Assembly: GCA_013397455.1 (NCBI GenBank)
Contig: VYZB01000016.1
Span: 2,691,179-2,755,178, forward strand
Origin: Crotophaga sulcirostris
Taxonomy: Eukaryota > Chordata > Aves > Cuculiformes > Crotophagidae
Length of the DNA stretch: 64,000 nucleotides
Direction: 5' to 3'
The translations under genes were made by a program, and so were the position numbers. The notes below the pieces were generated by a model. It saw only the letters and a program-made list of their open reading frames with translations. It made no database searches and had not been told where the DNA came from. Positions 38,001 through 50,359 of this stretch are shown in pieces (positions within the stretch are counted from its first letter, which is position 1; the number at the start of each line of letters is the position of its first letter).

Positions 38001-40893
38001 GAATAATTCTATAATGCTAGAAATTAAATGCACAACTTGTAAATAATATAAATTTAATAATAATTGATGGGTTTGTATTTTCTTTGGACTTTGATAAATA
38101 CACTAACATCTTGAAAGAACTGTGATGTGTATATGCTCAGTGATGAGCAGGAACTGTATTGCCACAGGGGCAGTTTCAGGAGTAATACTGCTGCTGCAAA
38201 GGGTAGTAGTTCCTAGGTCCTATGAAAGTATAATGAATCAGTGAGTTTCTGCTCATTTTCAAAGGGTACATTTTATATGTGAAATTAATAACATGAGTTG
38301 CCGTGGAGAAACAAGTGCCAACACATAAGCTAAATGAACCAAGCTGTTAAAACGGCTGGTAAATGGAAGTTAATGATGAATGAAAGGGAGGATCTTTCCA
38401 AGAGTTAAAAAAAAATTATGTGTAAGCCTTTGGAATGTAGTATAGTTCATATTTAGCAATCTGAAAAAAACACTTGATCAAAAAGACCAGCACTACGATA
38501 TTCTGTGTTCTCAAGTAGTTTCATAACCAGATAGAAAATTAACATTCTGCCTATCTGTTCCTAAAGTATGTTCTTTATTCATGAAAAAAATTTGGTTTAG
38601 TAATTTGGCACAGTTATCTCAAGTACCTAGTAAATGCAGAACAGAGTGTAACTCAGACACAAATCTGCAAATCAGACTGCAAATGTACTTGCACCGCAAA
38701 GCCACTTAAGTAAATAGGACTAGTTCCATAATTTAGACCAAATGTCTCAGTAAAGGAACAAAGAATTTGAAGCAAAGGACAGTTATTCTTCAGTACCTAC
38801 ATTGTATACATTATGGGAGTTTTGGAAATATTTATCAAAATACTTATTAATAAGGAAGATAAGACCTTTTTGGTGCTACAGGTTACTGTATAACTCAGAC
38901 AATGTCAACATTCTGCCATGCTGCAAGACATAAGCATAAACATACTATAGGAAATGATACAGAACATGACTGTGTACATAATGAAGACACACAAAAAATA
39001 ATTTGCTTATTTTAGAGCATAGTAAGTTGTGTTCTATTTTATTTTAGGAGAAAACATAGACTAGTAGGAGCAAAATTAAAACCCACAGAGGCACACAGGA
39101 AACAGTCAGGGAAGCCCGATTCAAAATACCAGCAATTAAACTTAGTAAAGAAAGCATATGCATGGGAGATAAAAAGTTCATCTAACGTGAAAACAAGCTT
39201 AAGTCTGTCAGGCTATCTACAGATATGTCAACCATAAATGGGTCAAAATTATTTTCAAAAAGCCTATAATTTTTCATTAACTTTACAGTCATCGTTTTTT
39301 CCCAAGGTCAGTCATTCTTATGTTAATAATTTATTGACAACCTCTAACCATGGAAACCAGAATTAGTGCTAGTTATTTTTTCATGAAGGCAAAAACCAAT
39401 AATAACAATGGCCATTTGCTTTCAGTATAAACCAAGACTCAAAGATGAGTTTCTGAAAAAGGAAACAAAAGTGCAATAAGCAACATGATGCCTATAAACT
39501 ATTTATGAAAAAAAAAATTTAACCCACAAATTAAGAGCTAATGGGTCAAACATTGCTAAGCTTAGTCAGGTGAGTAATGTCATCTATGACCAAAATGAAA
39601 CCTTAAGCAACATCCATAACAGCACTAATGTGTGGTAGATGCTCACCACAACAGCAATTGAATGCTCTGCAGATCATCTAGTACTCAGAATTTCTACTTT
39701 ATGACTAGAAAACAAGTGTGTTCATTTTTGTACTTCATCTACTGCGGTTCTGTTCTTTTTTTCCCCAATTGCTGATTCAATTGTAAAGGCTTTACTGGTG
39801 TGGCTAATTTCAGTATAAATAGTTTTCCCGCTCTCTTCACCTCTATAATTACCTGCCAGGATAGAAAGCTTTTTCTGTGGCTTCAATATCAGTCCCAAAT
39901 GGCTTCACATTTGCCACCTTGTCCATGTTTGATGTGAAGTGTTAATTAGAGACAGTTACCTGTAGTACACTCCTAGATATAAATCCAACCATATTTTTGC
40001 TTCAAAACAGCCAGGTGTTTTATACTTTGCTAGTTTTAAATTAATCCGGCCGAGATTTTGCTGCAATTTAATTATTTACTGTCATTATAATTTCATTGTA
40101 TTGTTTGATAAAAAACAGGATGAAGTCTCTGACCAATAAACCTGTAGTCAAGCTTCTTGCTGTGCCTGCTTCAGCTTCAAGATATACTCTTGTTGCCGTT
40201 GTCATTCTTCTTATTGCTGAGTTAGACCCATTTTCTTGTAGAGCTGCTCATCTAATGGTTCTATTATACTTACTCAACTTCATTTTTGTTTATGTTAGTT
40301 CAGGAGTGTTTCGAGCAATGTCACACTTAATTTCAGTGAAATTGGTATTTAAGAATTTTGAAAGTCTAATTTATATTCTGAAACAAAAATATTTCTCAAA
40401 CAACTGTTATGTTAAAGTTTTCTTAACTGGGAACATTCAGGTATATGTGCAATATTCATTTAAAGACTGCCATCAGATTATATTATCCAGTCACTTTTAA
40501 ACCACAGGAATTGTTGTCTTCAGTCTCAGCTTTGTTTTTCATTAGAGAACGTTCTCACAACCTAACTGGTTATAATAATATTCTGATATGACAATTACTA
40601 TCTTTGATACATGCCATGTTTAAAGTAGTTGCTTCTGTAAAAAGAAAAAAGCATGAAAGCAGACTGGAATTTCAGGTAGTGTGCTTATCCTACCACTGTA
40701 TTTCATAAACAAAATGCAGGCTTGTAGCAGGACAGGTTGAATTGGTACTCTAGAGGTTAGATTGATGCATCTACACGCTCATTCATTCCCTGGATAAACT
40801 GAATCTATCTATTACTACCAAATGTTCATGTAGCTCAAATAAACATATCTTTCTACAAACAGGCAGGAATCACATTCTATACATAGAAACTAC
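35090..40893. other. Unique-looking DNA, no gene seen
   Basis: Almost 6 kb without a recognised exon or element. The frames at 35227-35475 and 40096-40500 (plus) and 37312-37590 (minus) show no known domain. The 134-codon frame at 40096 is hydrophobic in its middle, but it has no homologue I recognise and sits in T-rich DNA, which makes hydrophobic chance frames common. A 19-bp palindrome lies at 37996-38014. Confidence 0.55.
37996..38014. repeat. Perfect 19-bp palindrome
   Basis: TTATAGAAT and its reverse complement ATTCTATAA are separated by one base. All but four positions are A/T, so chance is likely. Confidence 0.9.
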
Positions 40894-41005
40894 AGAAAAA
40901 AAAAAAACAAGGAAAAAAAAAGGGAAAGAAAAAAAATGTAAAAAAAAAAATAATCCAGAAAACCTAACCAAAAAAAACCAAACCAGAAACCAAATACCAA
41001 AACCT
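40894..41005. repeat. A-rich low-complexity tract
   Basis: About 110 bases made mostly of A with scattered G and C (runs of 8-12 As, then AACC-type units such as CCAAACCAGAAACCAAA). No retroposon body is readable immediately upstream on the plus strand, so I do not call it a poly(A) tail. Confidence 0.9.
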
Positions 41006-44000
41006 GGTACTTTCTAATATATATGGAGAAACAACACTCCAGGACAACATATTTAACTAGTAACTGACCTTAGTGTTCCCAGTGTTTCTTAAATAGCTCA
41101 AATATTACAACTTCTACTTCACTTAGAACTCGTATTTATATTCTGCATGACTTTTATCAAAACTGTTCATTACTGTAGTAAAAAACAGAAAGCTATATTT
41201 AATAGCAAGTCAGCCTCTCACATTATTTCAATGTAAAGATTTCAAGTGATCTTGCCTGTGAATTCTTTAGGACAAATACAAGGCCTTTATTTGTTCCTCT
41301 CTTTTTTGATATTCTTTCACAGGTGGAAGGTAAAATCTACAGAACACCGCTATTTGTGCACAAAGCAAAACTTAAAAGATTAAGCCTGCTGTAACAAGCG
41401 TGAATAGTTCTCTTTTTAAGAAAATCTGTTGCCTCTGAGAGATAAACATTAGTTCTATAAAGCAATTATTTTCTGACACTTGAGCCTGGGTGTTTTCAAT
41501 ACCCTCTTAAGCCTGTATGTTTTTTAGTACCAAGGTGTCTGTTGAAAATATGACGTTTGTTCAATTTCATGAAAATATATTGTCCTCTCATAAAGATAAC
41601 AACACATTTTAAAACTACATGACCTAAGAATATGTTGTCTTTTTTTCATTTTAAAACATTTTAGCTAATATTTCATACACACACGCCCACACACATTCTG
41701 TGAACTCTAAAGTCTGTATTTCCCTAATTAATACTGAAGTCAAGTAAACATAAAATACAACTAATTTTCTTTGACTGCAATGCAAGCCTATAACTTCTTG
41801 TTGTGAATTTAAAATGTTACCATCATTCTGATTCTGGTTTACCTGTGCATGACTTTTTTTTATAAGATGGCTGAGAATAAAATGTTGACAGTTATATTCA
41901 TCCCAAAGTGTTCACTGACACCTCTCAGATAGAAGCAGTATTTGACAGGGGGCTTGTCCCTGGCTTACACACAATAAGAAGTCTGGGAACAGAGGACATG
42001 GGAGGAGGAGTCAGAATTCCTTTTTCTGCACTTCTGCGTTAGATTTGTTCATCAACAGCACACCAGGCTTCCACTAACCTAAGTCTTTGAGGCCTGAAGT
42101 CATAATTACCCAACTCAGACATCACATAAGTATGTGATGGTCAAATGTTTCCATTTAATGGGCTTTAACAGATTGTTCAGAAATAACTTTATCAAGTAAG
42201 AGGTTATGGAAATTTTTTTGAGTTGAATTTCCCATCTCCCTACCTCAGGTTTCCAATACTTTTGTTTAATAATGCAATACGAGCTTTCATGATCAAAGAA
42301 TGTTTAACTGCAACAAACCAAAAAGATGTCAGTCTGATAATACTAAAAGAGTCATTTACAATTTGATATTCTAGTGGAACAGGAACTTAATGTTTGAACA
42401 GAAAAAAAAGGGAAATTAATGTGTCATCAGGATTCTTAGCTCTCCTTAGATTTTGTGAAAGTAACAAATAGCTTTTAAAAATTGTCAATGTTGATTTACA
42501 GTGAGGTTTATTTATTTTATATCAGACTTTAAAGGTGGTGGTGTATTTGAACTTTCAGAGGAACAAGTATTTAACAGGTCTGCAGCAAACTGTTTAGTGA
42601 ACATATCTGATTTCCCAAGATCGGAACATATAATGGCCATGGGGAATATTCAGTAATAAAAAGAAATAGTTCTTTCAAAATAATCAATACTTATCACAAA
42701 GGATTGAAATTACCAAGTTAAAAACTTCCTCCATCAACTGGAACAACTGCCTTACTGGTCAGTTACTGCATTTTGTGTAATTCAACACAAAAGCATTTCC
42801 ATATACCATGTCCCAGAAACAAAACAAATGAGGAGTAAACAACAGATAGTCATGGACAGAGGGAAGCTTTGGGCAAAGTACAAACAGATTCTAGTGGGAG
42901 TTGAACCACAGGAAAATATTTGGAGTAATAATCAGAATATGAAAAATCTACTGGTATCAAGTTTCTGTAACATAGCAATAATTCTGTTTAATCCTCTGTA
43001 GATCCATATGCACATTACATATTTATCTCACCCCTACATATCTGCAAGGATCAAATAAATTTTTATTGAGTTGTTGAGCTATAGCTCTCCATGATCTGTG
43101 ACTGGATTAATATATTAATTCCTGAATGATTAGTCACAAACTGAAGTCACAGAGAAAAAGCCTAGCTCCACAGCCACCCAACAACACACTCTTTCATTAC
43201 TACTTACAGACAAAAGATTCAAAAGTTTCTACTTTATACATATACATCTTATCACATATTAGGTTCTCTTTCCCCCTTGTACAACAAGATACTACCACCT
43301 GAAGAAAAAACTCAAATTAATGTAAATATGATTCATAGGTTACTATTTAGCTTTTCACCCTGAATTTGACACTGGAGTTATTTTGTGGGAAAAAAACCCC
43401 AAAACAAAACAGCCCTTACTTTGTTTTCTCCTTTGTTTACTCTCTATTTTTTGTGAAAATTTTTAAAAATTGGGGGTTTTTTTTGTCATAACAGTATTTT
43501 ATTACTTGAGCTGGGCAGAATCTGAGAGGAGTAAACATGAAAAGACTATTGTCACTCTTTTTGGAGACATTCAGTAATCTAATGATGACCTCTTAAATGA
43601 ACAATTAAAACTGCTCCCAAACGCAAAGATATAAATTGAGGTTCTTCTTTTTATTAAGAAAATAGCTTAAAAGTACTCTGGTGAAATATGCCACTTTTCT
43701 TTGTATACGGTTTCATTACAGAAATAGTATCGGCATAGGATTATTATTTTATTAGTTTTATGGGGCCTTATACTCAAATGATTTATTACAACATACAGTA
43801 CAAAAAAAAATGTGCACTTTGACTTAAGACACTGGGGGGAAAGTGTCCCAATTTTTTCATTAGATACTCAGAAAGAAATTATTGAGTGATTACAGCACTC
43901 AGGAAGTGCAGTGTGCATATTGTTAACAGAATTAATCTTCAAAGTATTTATGAACAAGTAAACTTCAGTGTCTGACAAATGAAGAGACAGTCCTAAATTA

Positions 44001-45330
44001 AAGTTGGAATTTTGTAGAGGGACCTGATGAGAACACATCTGAATTAACAGCATCACAAAATTTGATACACGTTTATAGTCTAGGGCTACCAGTATTGAGT
44101 TCATAGTTTGGTCTTTTGGGTTTAAAAGGACTTGTGATCCTGCCACTACTAGGTACTACATTATTGACTAGTGTTGCTTGCATCACAGCCAGCGGATTAA
44201 GCTCATGATCTGTGACAAAGGGGAGGTCAGTCAGTTATCTTGAAGACCAACACAACAGACAGATCCAGGATTTCACTCATACATTTTTCTCAATCTAGAT
44301 AACCATTTCAGCTACCCAAGGCAAGTGGCCCTTTAGATGCAGGGGCAGAATTAAATATTTTGACTGAGACACAATCCATTGGTATGCGATGGAAGTGTGA
44401 GACTATGCACATGAAGTTGCACAGACCAATGACAGCAGCTCTGTTGAGATCAAGACTGCACACATTTCAGGATTTTGTACTGTTGTTGCGGGGCTACATT
44501 GATTTTAAACTGGCTATAGTCATTGACTGCCTGCCCATTTGCAGCCAGTGTGTAATGCACCTCTGGAGTATGATCCACTCAAACTTCATCTAAGACAAAT
44601 CCAGTTTATATGTCTCAAAACCATGCTATAATGTGCATCAAAGAACAGGAGAAAGATCAGGAAATCTACTTGAAAAGTGCTCTCTAAACACAAAAGGAGA
44701 TGCATCATTCCCACTTAACGTAGATTTCCTTCCCTCTCCTTCAGAAAGACTTTAATTTGTTGTACATTAGCTTTACATTTTATAGCTACAATCAATTAAT
44801 AAGTACCAACCCAGTTCTCATTGCCTGTTGCCTAAAAACAATACTAAATTCATCATAGAAACAAATGAAAAAAACTATTCAAAAAAAGAAAGAAACAAAT
44901 CTGTCATTCTGATTGTCAAAATAATTTCTGGAGATATTTTCCAACATTCTCAGTCCACAAAACATCCCTAAAGGCCTGACGCACATTCAGATCAGTGAGA
45001 ACTGCACAGATTCTTTTGCCAAAGGCTGAAATGGAAATCTGTGCAGACTGTTACAACAGCACAGATACAACTGCCAGAGTCACACCAATGTCAAAGACAC
45101 TCCGGTTTACTTTCAGATTAAAACAAAAACTTTGGCAAAAAGTTTGGCGCTCTCTGAAAACAAACATATGTAATCACTGCCTGTCTCATGCTAAGTCTCA
45201 CTGAAGAATTATGTCATAGAACTATCTTCTTTTAACCACAGAGAAAAAAAAGTGTCCGAATGCAATGATTTATGTCCAATTTTTTTTATGTGATATAAAC
45301 ACAGATTTTCTGGTTCTGGAAAGTAGTGTG
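41006..45330. other. Unique-looking DNA, no gene seen
   Basis: No recognisable exon or element. A short CA-rich run (CACACACGCCCACACACA) lies near 41679. The frames at 43868-44146 (minus), 44360-44593 and 44995-45204 (plus) carry no known domain. I looked here for minus-strand gag or pol peptide that would belong to the LTR at 45.5 kb and saw none. Confidence 0.5.
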
Positions 45331-45519
45331 CTCTCACTGTATAAACTCTTGCTGTTCTAGCACTGCCTTCCACACTTTGCCTAAAGCTATTGCTCTCTCC
45401 ATTTTACCTTTCATCCTCCAACACATGCTCCTGCTCTTGCACAAATCTCCCTGCTCCCATGTATTCCAAAATCTAGCTGTGTTCTCTTCTGCTCTCTCTG
45501 TAATTTCTCTTGCTGTTGT
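45331..45519 (-). other. Possible retroviral leader beside the 45.5 kb LTR
   Basis: On the minus strand this stretch follows the primer-binding-site-like sequence and is purine-rich (GAGAGAGCAGAAGAG near 45490). That would suit the start of an untranslated leader. No start of gag is readable. It may equally be ordinary flanking DNA. Confidence 0.3.
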
Positions 45520-45537
45520 GACCCAACCTGGTCGCCA
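45520..45537 (-). other. Candidate primer-binding site, tRNA-Ser-like
   Basis: The minus strand reads TGGCGACCAGGTTGGGTC, three bases after the LTR end. A retroviral primer-binding site begins TGG and is complementary to a tRNA 3' end. From memory, the serine tRNA (GCU) would call for TGGCGACGAGGATGGG, which agrees at 14 of the first 16 positions. Its presence means that LTR and internal sequence are still joined here, unlike a solo LTR. Confidence 0.5.
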
Positions 45538-45622
45538 GAGTGTCCCTGTAAAATGTATGGGTTCGGTTCCCCCCAGGCTAAATGAAGGCTAAACGAAGCC
45601 AAACTATTAATCTAAAAAGGAA

Positions 45623-45628
45623 TTTATT
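45623..45628 (-). promoter_or_regulatory. Polyadenylation signal (AATAAA) of LTR family B
   Basis: AATAAA on the minus strand in CTGTACAAATAAATTCC, downstream of the TATA-like box and about 85 bases before the LTR end. This is the expected R-region position. Confidence 0.5.
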
Positions 45629-45779
45629 TGTACAGGTGACACTGGGAATAATATCGATGTTGGCTTGCTAAATCTGTGGGAAAAGAGAGAAAGTGAAGAG
45701 AGAGAAAAAAAGTGCAAGGACACTACCCAGCCTACAGCTCTGCCTTCTTCTCTCTGAATGTCAAGGAACCTTGTGAATG

Positions 45780-45793
45780 TTATTTATTATGAC
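45780..45793 (-). promoter_or_regulatory. TATA-like box of LTR family B
   Basis: The minus strand reads GTCATAATAAATAA. Its distance to the polyadenylation signal fits a short R region. Confidence 0.45.
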
Positions 45794-46138
45794 CCAAGTA
45801 GGAGGGATCCCTGATGCACCTGCGCAGTGCGCGCTCTGGAAGGTCCTGGAACTGAGTTTGGGAGGTCCTGGAGGGGCTCCAAAGTCCTTGGTGAGTCCGA
45901 GGTATAGTTCTGCCCTTGCTCCCCCTGCCTACAGGATTGCAGTATGACCACTCCTGGCAGCACCACAGCTGGACTGCTTGCAAGAGAAATTTGACACCGA
46001 AGGACATCGCCTCTCACGTTTTCTGTTGCTGTGGTTTTCAGGAGAAAAAAAATGGAAAAAAATCTGAATCTCTCCTCCAAAATCTGGAGCTGCATGCTTT
46101 CAAAGAAACAATTCTGGAAGGGGATAACTAAAACCACA

Positions 46139-49100
46139 TTCCAGACATCATAAGGGTTTTCCCTCTACATCTTTCTCAGAGACAGAATAATCATTCAATA
46201 CTGTGAATGTTGTAATTCAGAACTGTCAGTTGTAAATAAGAGTCTTTATCCTATCTGATAAAGTCTACAGAATGAAATATTTACAGACATCTTAATTTAT
46301 GATTGCTAATTTATAAGCCACATCAATTTTTTTCATAATGCAAGCAGTGGACAAAGTGGATGACTAGCGGAAAGTGCTTCAGTAGGAAGGGCTACAGAAC
46401 TGGTAGAGAAGGATGACAGCCCAGGCTCTTTGGGCTGAAAGCTAGACACTTCAGAAGGAGAATAATGCAGCTTTAAGGAAGTTCATGTTTTGGCAGTCTT
46501 CCTGCTCTTATGCAGTATTATACAGTGATTTTCCTCAATGAAATTACCAATCCCCATTGTCTTAAATCAAGATTTACTGGAGAAAGCATAAAAAGAAATG
46601 TAAATACAAACAAAGCAGATTAAAACACGTCTGCTAGATACTATAAGGAGTTTTGCTAGAAAGAAAAAATAGCATAATCATCCTGGGTTGACTTAAGTAT
46701 GATTTAAATTTTTGAATTTTGAACATCCTTTATTGCATTCATGAAAATAAGTCCCTCTAGATGCTGATAAGTCATTAGGCTACCATATTTTCCTCTCTTG
46801 GATTAAATATGGAAAATTGCTGAACATTAATTCCCCTGTAACTTAGATGTGACTCATTCAAACTGTGCTCAAAAATTATTGAATTAGATTTATCACTGTT
46901 CCCTTCAATTTTAAGAGAGGTTATCTTGCAATATTGTATTCTGTTCTTTGTACCAAACTCTTTTCTGAGGCATAGCTTTCTTTTGATAGGTGGGGTTGTT
47001 TCACCTCATTCAGTAAGAGAGAGTTCAACCACTTCTGAAACATTAGTACACACAATTAATTTAAAGAAACGATAAATAAAAAATAAAACTAAGCTTTTTT
47101 GTTCTTGTGTCCCAAAAGAATTGTGTTGACCAGATGGCTGAAACAAAGTATGCCTGGGCTAAATGACTTACCAAAACCTACCACATCTTAACACTCAGGT
47201 AACACTGATAAAATGTTTTCACTGGTTATCTCCAAGTGAGAAAGATGTCCATACATCTAAGTATTCCAGTTCTAACCTTTAATGCTAAAAGTAAAAGCAC
47301 TCTTTTTGCAGGAATACTGGATAGATGTCTGGGGGAAAAAAATCGTATAATGCATATTTTTTCAGTGCATTTACAAGATGTTAGAAAGCAGATTTTGTGA
47401 TCTCTGACACCAAGGTAGAAGTAATGTTCTTAGCAATAAAAAATAGCTGAATATATTTTATATTCTCTAAAATTTTTGAGTAGAATGTGAAATTTGGGAA
47501 ATAAAAAAGAATGCAAGAGGATTTTTTTTTAATTTTTGGAGCCTCAAGCTGGAAAGAAGGGAGTTCCATTATTATGGAAACATAATTCTGTCAAGGAGAA
47601 TATAGAGCTTCAATGCTTTACAGTTTCCACATAATGTTTTACTAACTAGTAAAATAAAAATGTACACAAAAGCTTATTGTTTCCGTGCTAAACAATACAA
47701 GACTTTAACACAATTACTTTCTGACTTTACTAAACAAGAATTCATTTACTTTGGAGTTGTATAAGAAAAGGAAGACTTATTGACTCCAAACAGTTTCTGG
47801 ACACTCCTCTATCTTTTTCATGCTTTTACTGGGAGATTTGTTAATGCAAAATACATATTCAGTCCAGAATGTTGGTGGTGCTTCTTACTGAAGAAAGCTG
47901 CAATACTATTAACAGTTGCATAATAAAATCTCCCAATAATTAGTGTAAAACAATTAGGAGACACTTAAGTTTAACACTTACCTGGTTTGTATCTTGTCTT
48001 TTAAAATTTGGCTTTCTACCAGAACTAATGTTTTATAAACATAGACTAATTATTTAAATGAGAAAGTCCCCTACATAATGTGCCCTTTGGAAGCTAGTTT
48101 AATTAATGCCAATTAAATCTCCTGACTGAAAGCTGTAATAGCCTGCTTATTTTATTCCACTTTTCTCACTAAAGCTTATGGCAGCAAATAAGCTAACATA
48201 AGCAGCTGCCTAATGCAAGTGCAGAATTCCAGAAAGGCCACAAGACCATTTCAGTATTTATGTATCTTTACGTTTGTGTGTGCATGCTCATGTGCCTGCA
48301 CACATGTGCATAACTGTATATATATAAATAAACAAATATAAAGCTTTTTGTCAGACTGAGAGTTCCTCCAAACTAGAACACTTGAAAATACAGAGTTCTT
48401 AAGTTAAAGATAAACTCTTCACTTCTTTTCTTCCCTTAGTTTGTTAGTAACATATTTTATCTATAAAGTAAGGACATCTATCAGGAAGAATCACTGCATA
48501 TCTTCTTTTAATTATTGTCCTTTTAAAGTGTTAAAAGGTTTAAATAGCAGAAGTAAATGGTGGTAACATTATCATAAAAGTATTTCCTCTGATCCAATTA
48601 ATATTTATACAAGGTGAAGTGAGTAAAACAAGAGTTTGGACACAAAAAAGAAGGATTTGAATCTGTGCTTCTTCACATCCCAGATGAGACCTAACTATGA
48701 AATTATTAGCTGTTCTGAATATGGGATTTTGGGGGGGAAAAAAAGCAGAGGCATATATTAAAGAGTTCCTTAAAGAGAAGAATTTTTTCAGCCTAATGTA
48801 GAGCTAAAACTAACTTTGTAACACTTCCCAGATAAAAACAAAATCCAAAACTGGTTAACCTTATTCTTGAATGGTATGCAGTAACCATCTAGAGACTATA
48901 TATTAAAACCTCACTTCTGTCAGCTGCATATTACACCATATATACTTTCTTCCTTATTCTTATTACACAAATGTTACTTCAATTATTTTGGCTGTTTAAA
49001 AGATACGGAAAATTCTTGTAAATTAAGCTAGATTTAAAATATCTTCTCCTTATCAGAGTTGTATAATTGTCCTTACTGGTGGTGAGAACTCAAGCCCTGT

Positions 49101-49945
49101 AGGAATGTACAGAATGAGATCTTATTTAGCAGAAACTCATACACTACAGACTTATCACTACACACATACTAAATACCTAATTTCAATAGCTCTTAATATT
49201 AAGACACTAACTTTTTAAACTAGGTTTTGTGGAGGTGGGGAGAGTGGGAGTCCATATTCATAAGAAAACTGTGTAAGTATATTGCCCCTCCAAACAGAGT
49301 TTCAGACACAGTTCAAACAAGTATCAAACCTCAGCCAGAAAAAGTATTAGGAAAATTGTCCATGAGCTTAAATATTTGTCCATGGATTTAAATAACTGCA
49401 TTTCTGCTTGATGTGGTAGCTATGCAGTGAGTTCATTAGCTAAGAGGTGGATGCCTTTAGTTCAGGTCTATCTTTTTGCTTGTCTTGAAAGTAAATACTG
49501 ACTCAGTCATCCTACCCAGACAGTTATCCAAGGCATTTATATTAGGAAGAAAAGACACCATCAGCTCCCTCCCCTCTTTACTGGAAATAGATAAATACCT
49601 CTAACAGTTAATAGAGATCTTAAATGGACCTCATTGTTTATATATATCCCAGCAACTTTCTATTAATTTTACAAGAAGTAGACTCTTAAATTAAGTTACC
49701 TACATCAAAGCCCTAAAATGGAATGTAATGAATCAAGACTTAGAGTCCCTTCATTACAGTGGAAAGAACGATAAGCAATTTTTTAAAGAAAAAAAAAAAA
49801 GGAAAAATAAAACCATGCTGTAAACCACTAACAAACAAATGTGATCTTTCTCAGTCTTGGGTTACTCAGTGCCTTGCACAAACACACATAACAAAGTCTA
49901 CATGTATACATGACAATCTCCATATTTTGCATCATGTTATTAAAC
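46139..49945. other. Unique-looking DNA with possible regulatory patch
   Basis: No gene was recognised. The stretch 48060-48260 has AT-rich homeodomain-type sites (TTTAATTAATGCCAATTAAA at 48098-48117) and reads as less random than its surroundings; that is only an impression. A purine/pyrimidine-alternating TG/CA/TA run lies at 48274-48326. A 12-base A run lies at 49789-49800. Confidence 0.45.
48274..48326. repeat. Alternating TG/CA/TA low-complexity run
   Basis: Mostly alternating purine-pyrimidine, passing from TGTGTGTGCATG through CACACATGTGCA to TATATATA. A degenerate dinucleotide microsatellite. Confidence 0.75.
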
Positions 49946-50120
49946 TGCCCTGGTTTAACTTCTACTGACAGCTAAGTACCATCCAACTGCTTACTCATTC
50001 CCCGTGGCCAGATGGAGGAGAGAGTTATAAGGGTAAAACTGAGAAAATTTGTGGGTTGAGAAAAAGGCAGTTTAAGAGCAGTGCTGAAAGGCAGGAACCA
50101 AAATACTAATGATGTCCAAG
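49946..50120 (-). mobile_element. LTR fragment (family C, 3' end), decayed
   Basis: The left edge TGCCCTGGTTTAACTTC, then CAGCTAAGTACCA and TTACTCATTCCCC, matches the 3' end of a common avian ERV LTR read on the minus strand. In that LTR the order is GTGAG-rich block, then GTTGCCAGCTGGGGTTAAACC, then the end. The next block (GGTAAAACTG, TTTGTGGGTTGAGA, AGGCAGTTTAA) matches its R/U5 part. Similarity is lost after about 50120, before the promoter region. The same order of blocks occurs at 54853. The comparison is to a consensus I remember, so the family is not named. Confidence 0.65.
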
Positions 50121-50359
50121 AGGTCATTGACTTCTCCTTTGTCTTCAAATTTTAAGACTTGCTTAAATATCACTTAACATACGCAGTCTGACACAAAAAA
50201 AAATGAGACTAAACCTATATCTTGGGAACAAAGACCGGGAAGGGAGAGACAAAGGGATAGTTCTAGAACATGTTCCAACGTGTCACAGTGAAAAAAGGTT
50301 CGACTCGATTGCTTCACTCAGTACAAGTGGATGTTTGTTCAAATATAGAGGTTTGCTTA
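50121..50359. other. Boundary between LTR fragment and mariner relic
   Basis: Nothing firm was recognised. The 5' part of the following transposase may lie here in unreadable form; peptide in the frame of 50270-50359 does not match the family clearly. Confidence 0.4.

Larger units (their letters stand above)
45541..46138 (-). mobile_element. LTR of an endogenous retrovirus, family B (5' LTR remnant)
   Basis: A less AT-rich segment of about 600 bp with LTR architecture on the minus strand. It starts TGTGGTTTTAGTTATCCCC at the right edge (46138) and has a TATA-like GTCATAATAAATAA (45780-45793). An AATAAA polyadenylation signal (45623-45628) lies about 155 bases further on. It ends ACAGGGACA at 45541, giving TGT...ACA termini. 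The three bases GAG (plus strand) separate it from the primer-binding-site-like sequence. It shares no blocks with LTR family A. Minus-strand frames of 75 and 116 codons inside it are LTR sequence, not genes. I could not read a target-site duplication on the right. Family naming would need a repeat library. Confidence 0.65.

Noticed and set aside
40096..40500. 134-codon open frame, plus strand, with a hydrophobic middle
   Set aside because: No recognisable family, no exon-like context, and T-rich DNA commonly yields hydrophobic chance frames of this size.
45787..46137. 116-codon open frame, minus strand
   Set aside because: It lies inside the LTR (family B), and the LTR signals explain the sequence better than a gene.
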